A DNA stretch of 13,781 nucleotides from Candidatus Hodarchaeota archaeon. Lineage in GTDB: Archaea > Asgardarchaeota > Heimdallarchaeia > Hodarchaeales > Hodarchaeaceae. The notes below the pieces were generated by a model. That model had not been told where the DNA came from. It ran no database searches and was given only the letters and a program-made list of their open reading frames with translations. The translations under genes were made by a program, and so were the position numbers. Positions 13,330-13,781 of this stretch are shown here, piece by piece (position 1 is the first letter of the stretch; every line of letters begins with the position of its first letter). The stretch is taken from the NCBI GenBank assembly GCA_016839665.1, contig JAEOTU010000107.1:1-13781 (forward strand). Reading direction: 5' to 3'.

Positions 13330-13781
13330 ATGTCCTATATTATACCAAAAATATGGTTGATAATAAAATATTTTAAACTTAACACACCGCAAACATTCAC
13401 TGATCTTGAGAAACATGGATTCAATTCTAAGACACTCACGAAGTACTTACGAATAGCACTGGAAAACAACCTCATAAAAAAGGAGGGACAGGTTTACAAG
13501 TTAACAGGGCAGGGAGCACTCTATCACCGCCTTTTGAAACAACTAGAAGAGTTAACTTCTTTCCCACAGATCCTAAAAAAAGTTCCACGTAGAGAAATCC
13601 ATCCTTTCCTTCAGATTCACGTAACACAACTTAATAGCTATTATTCAGAACGATTAAAGGGTATTGTTTTATTTGGGTCATCCGCTACTACGCGTTGGCG
13701 GCCTGACAGTGACATTGACCTCTTTATTATTGTCCAAGATTGGATAATCCCCACGTGGGAACGAGCAGTAGAACTTTATAG
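13330..13781 (+). CDS. Winged-helix plus nucleotidyltransferase-domain protein (partial at right edge)
   Basis: 150 residues are visible and the frame runs off the window. Residues 5-58 form a winged-helix-like domain (IWLIIKYFKL, then SKTLTKYLRIALENNLIKKE and a wing ending VYKLTGQG). A linker follows, then GIVLFGSSATTRWRPDSDID at 111-130, an exact GS-x10-D-x-D nucleotidyltransferase signature (G116, S117, D128, D130) of the pol-beta/MNT superfamily. Such enzymes transfer NMP from NTP to proteins, tRNA or small molecules. Fusions with an N-terminal helix-turn-helix are common in archaea and are mostly uncharacterised. The start is set at ATG 13330; GAGGTG at 13308-13313 is a good ribosome-site sequence but 16 bases away. 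An in-frame ATG at 13261 would read through the palindrome and is less likely. Confidence 0.8.
   Translation, partial: MSYIIPKIWLIIKYFKLNTPQTFTDLEKHGFNSKTLTKYLRIALENNLIKKEGQVYKLTGQGALYHRLLKQLEELTSFPQILKKVPRREIHPFLQIHVTQLNSYYSERLKGIVLFGSSATTRWRPDSDIDLFIIVQDWIIPTWERAVELY

Overview
The window is AT-rich DNA with tightly packed short operons on both strands, GTG and TTG starts besides ATG, and TATA-like rather than bacterial promoter elements. It carries an F420-type luciferase-like oxidoreductase, an isoprenylcysteine-methyltransferase-like protein, a helix-turn-helix plus nucleotidyltransferase protein and many GNAT-like proteins. This suggests an uncultured archaeon, possibly of an Asgard-type lineage. 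The lineage is inference; no rRNA or other marker gene is present.

Left part (1-4931). The end of a GNAT gene enters from the left edge, followed by a double-hotdog thioesterase-like gene on +. A 354-base gap with two hairpins separates it from a convergent O-methyltransferase-type gene on -. Next come a fragment of a DUF4386 membrane protein, an isoprenylcysteine-methyltransferase-like gene on -, and a large + gene fusing a secreted or extracytoplasmic Ntn-type amide hydrolase to about seven membrane segments. That gene runs convergently into a winged-helix regulator on -.

Middle part (5634-8186). Two direct copies of a 132-base sequence (about 125 of 132 identical by eye) enclose about 2.1 kb. 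This interval holds one plausible small membrane protein on - and several short, broken or start-less reading frames. The first repeat copy is also the upstream region of the winged-helix gene. The second copy sits upstream of the next operon, followed by a long imperfect hairpin.

Right part (8187-13041) is a five-gene + operon: GNAT-like A, family 2 glycosyltransferase, GNAT-like B (paralogue of A), aldo/keto reductase with C-terminal cysteine clusters, and F420-type oxidoreductase. Gaps are tens of bases or less, most genes have GGAG-like ribosome sites, and the genes are probably co-transcribed. A pathway that builds a glycosylated, acyl- or acetyl-modified and redox-processed compound would fit, but the substrate cannot be read from the sequence. 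The window ends inside a winged-helix plus nucleotidyltransferase gene preceded by a perfect 20-base palindrome.
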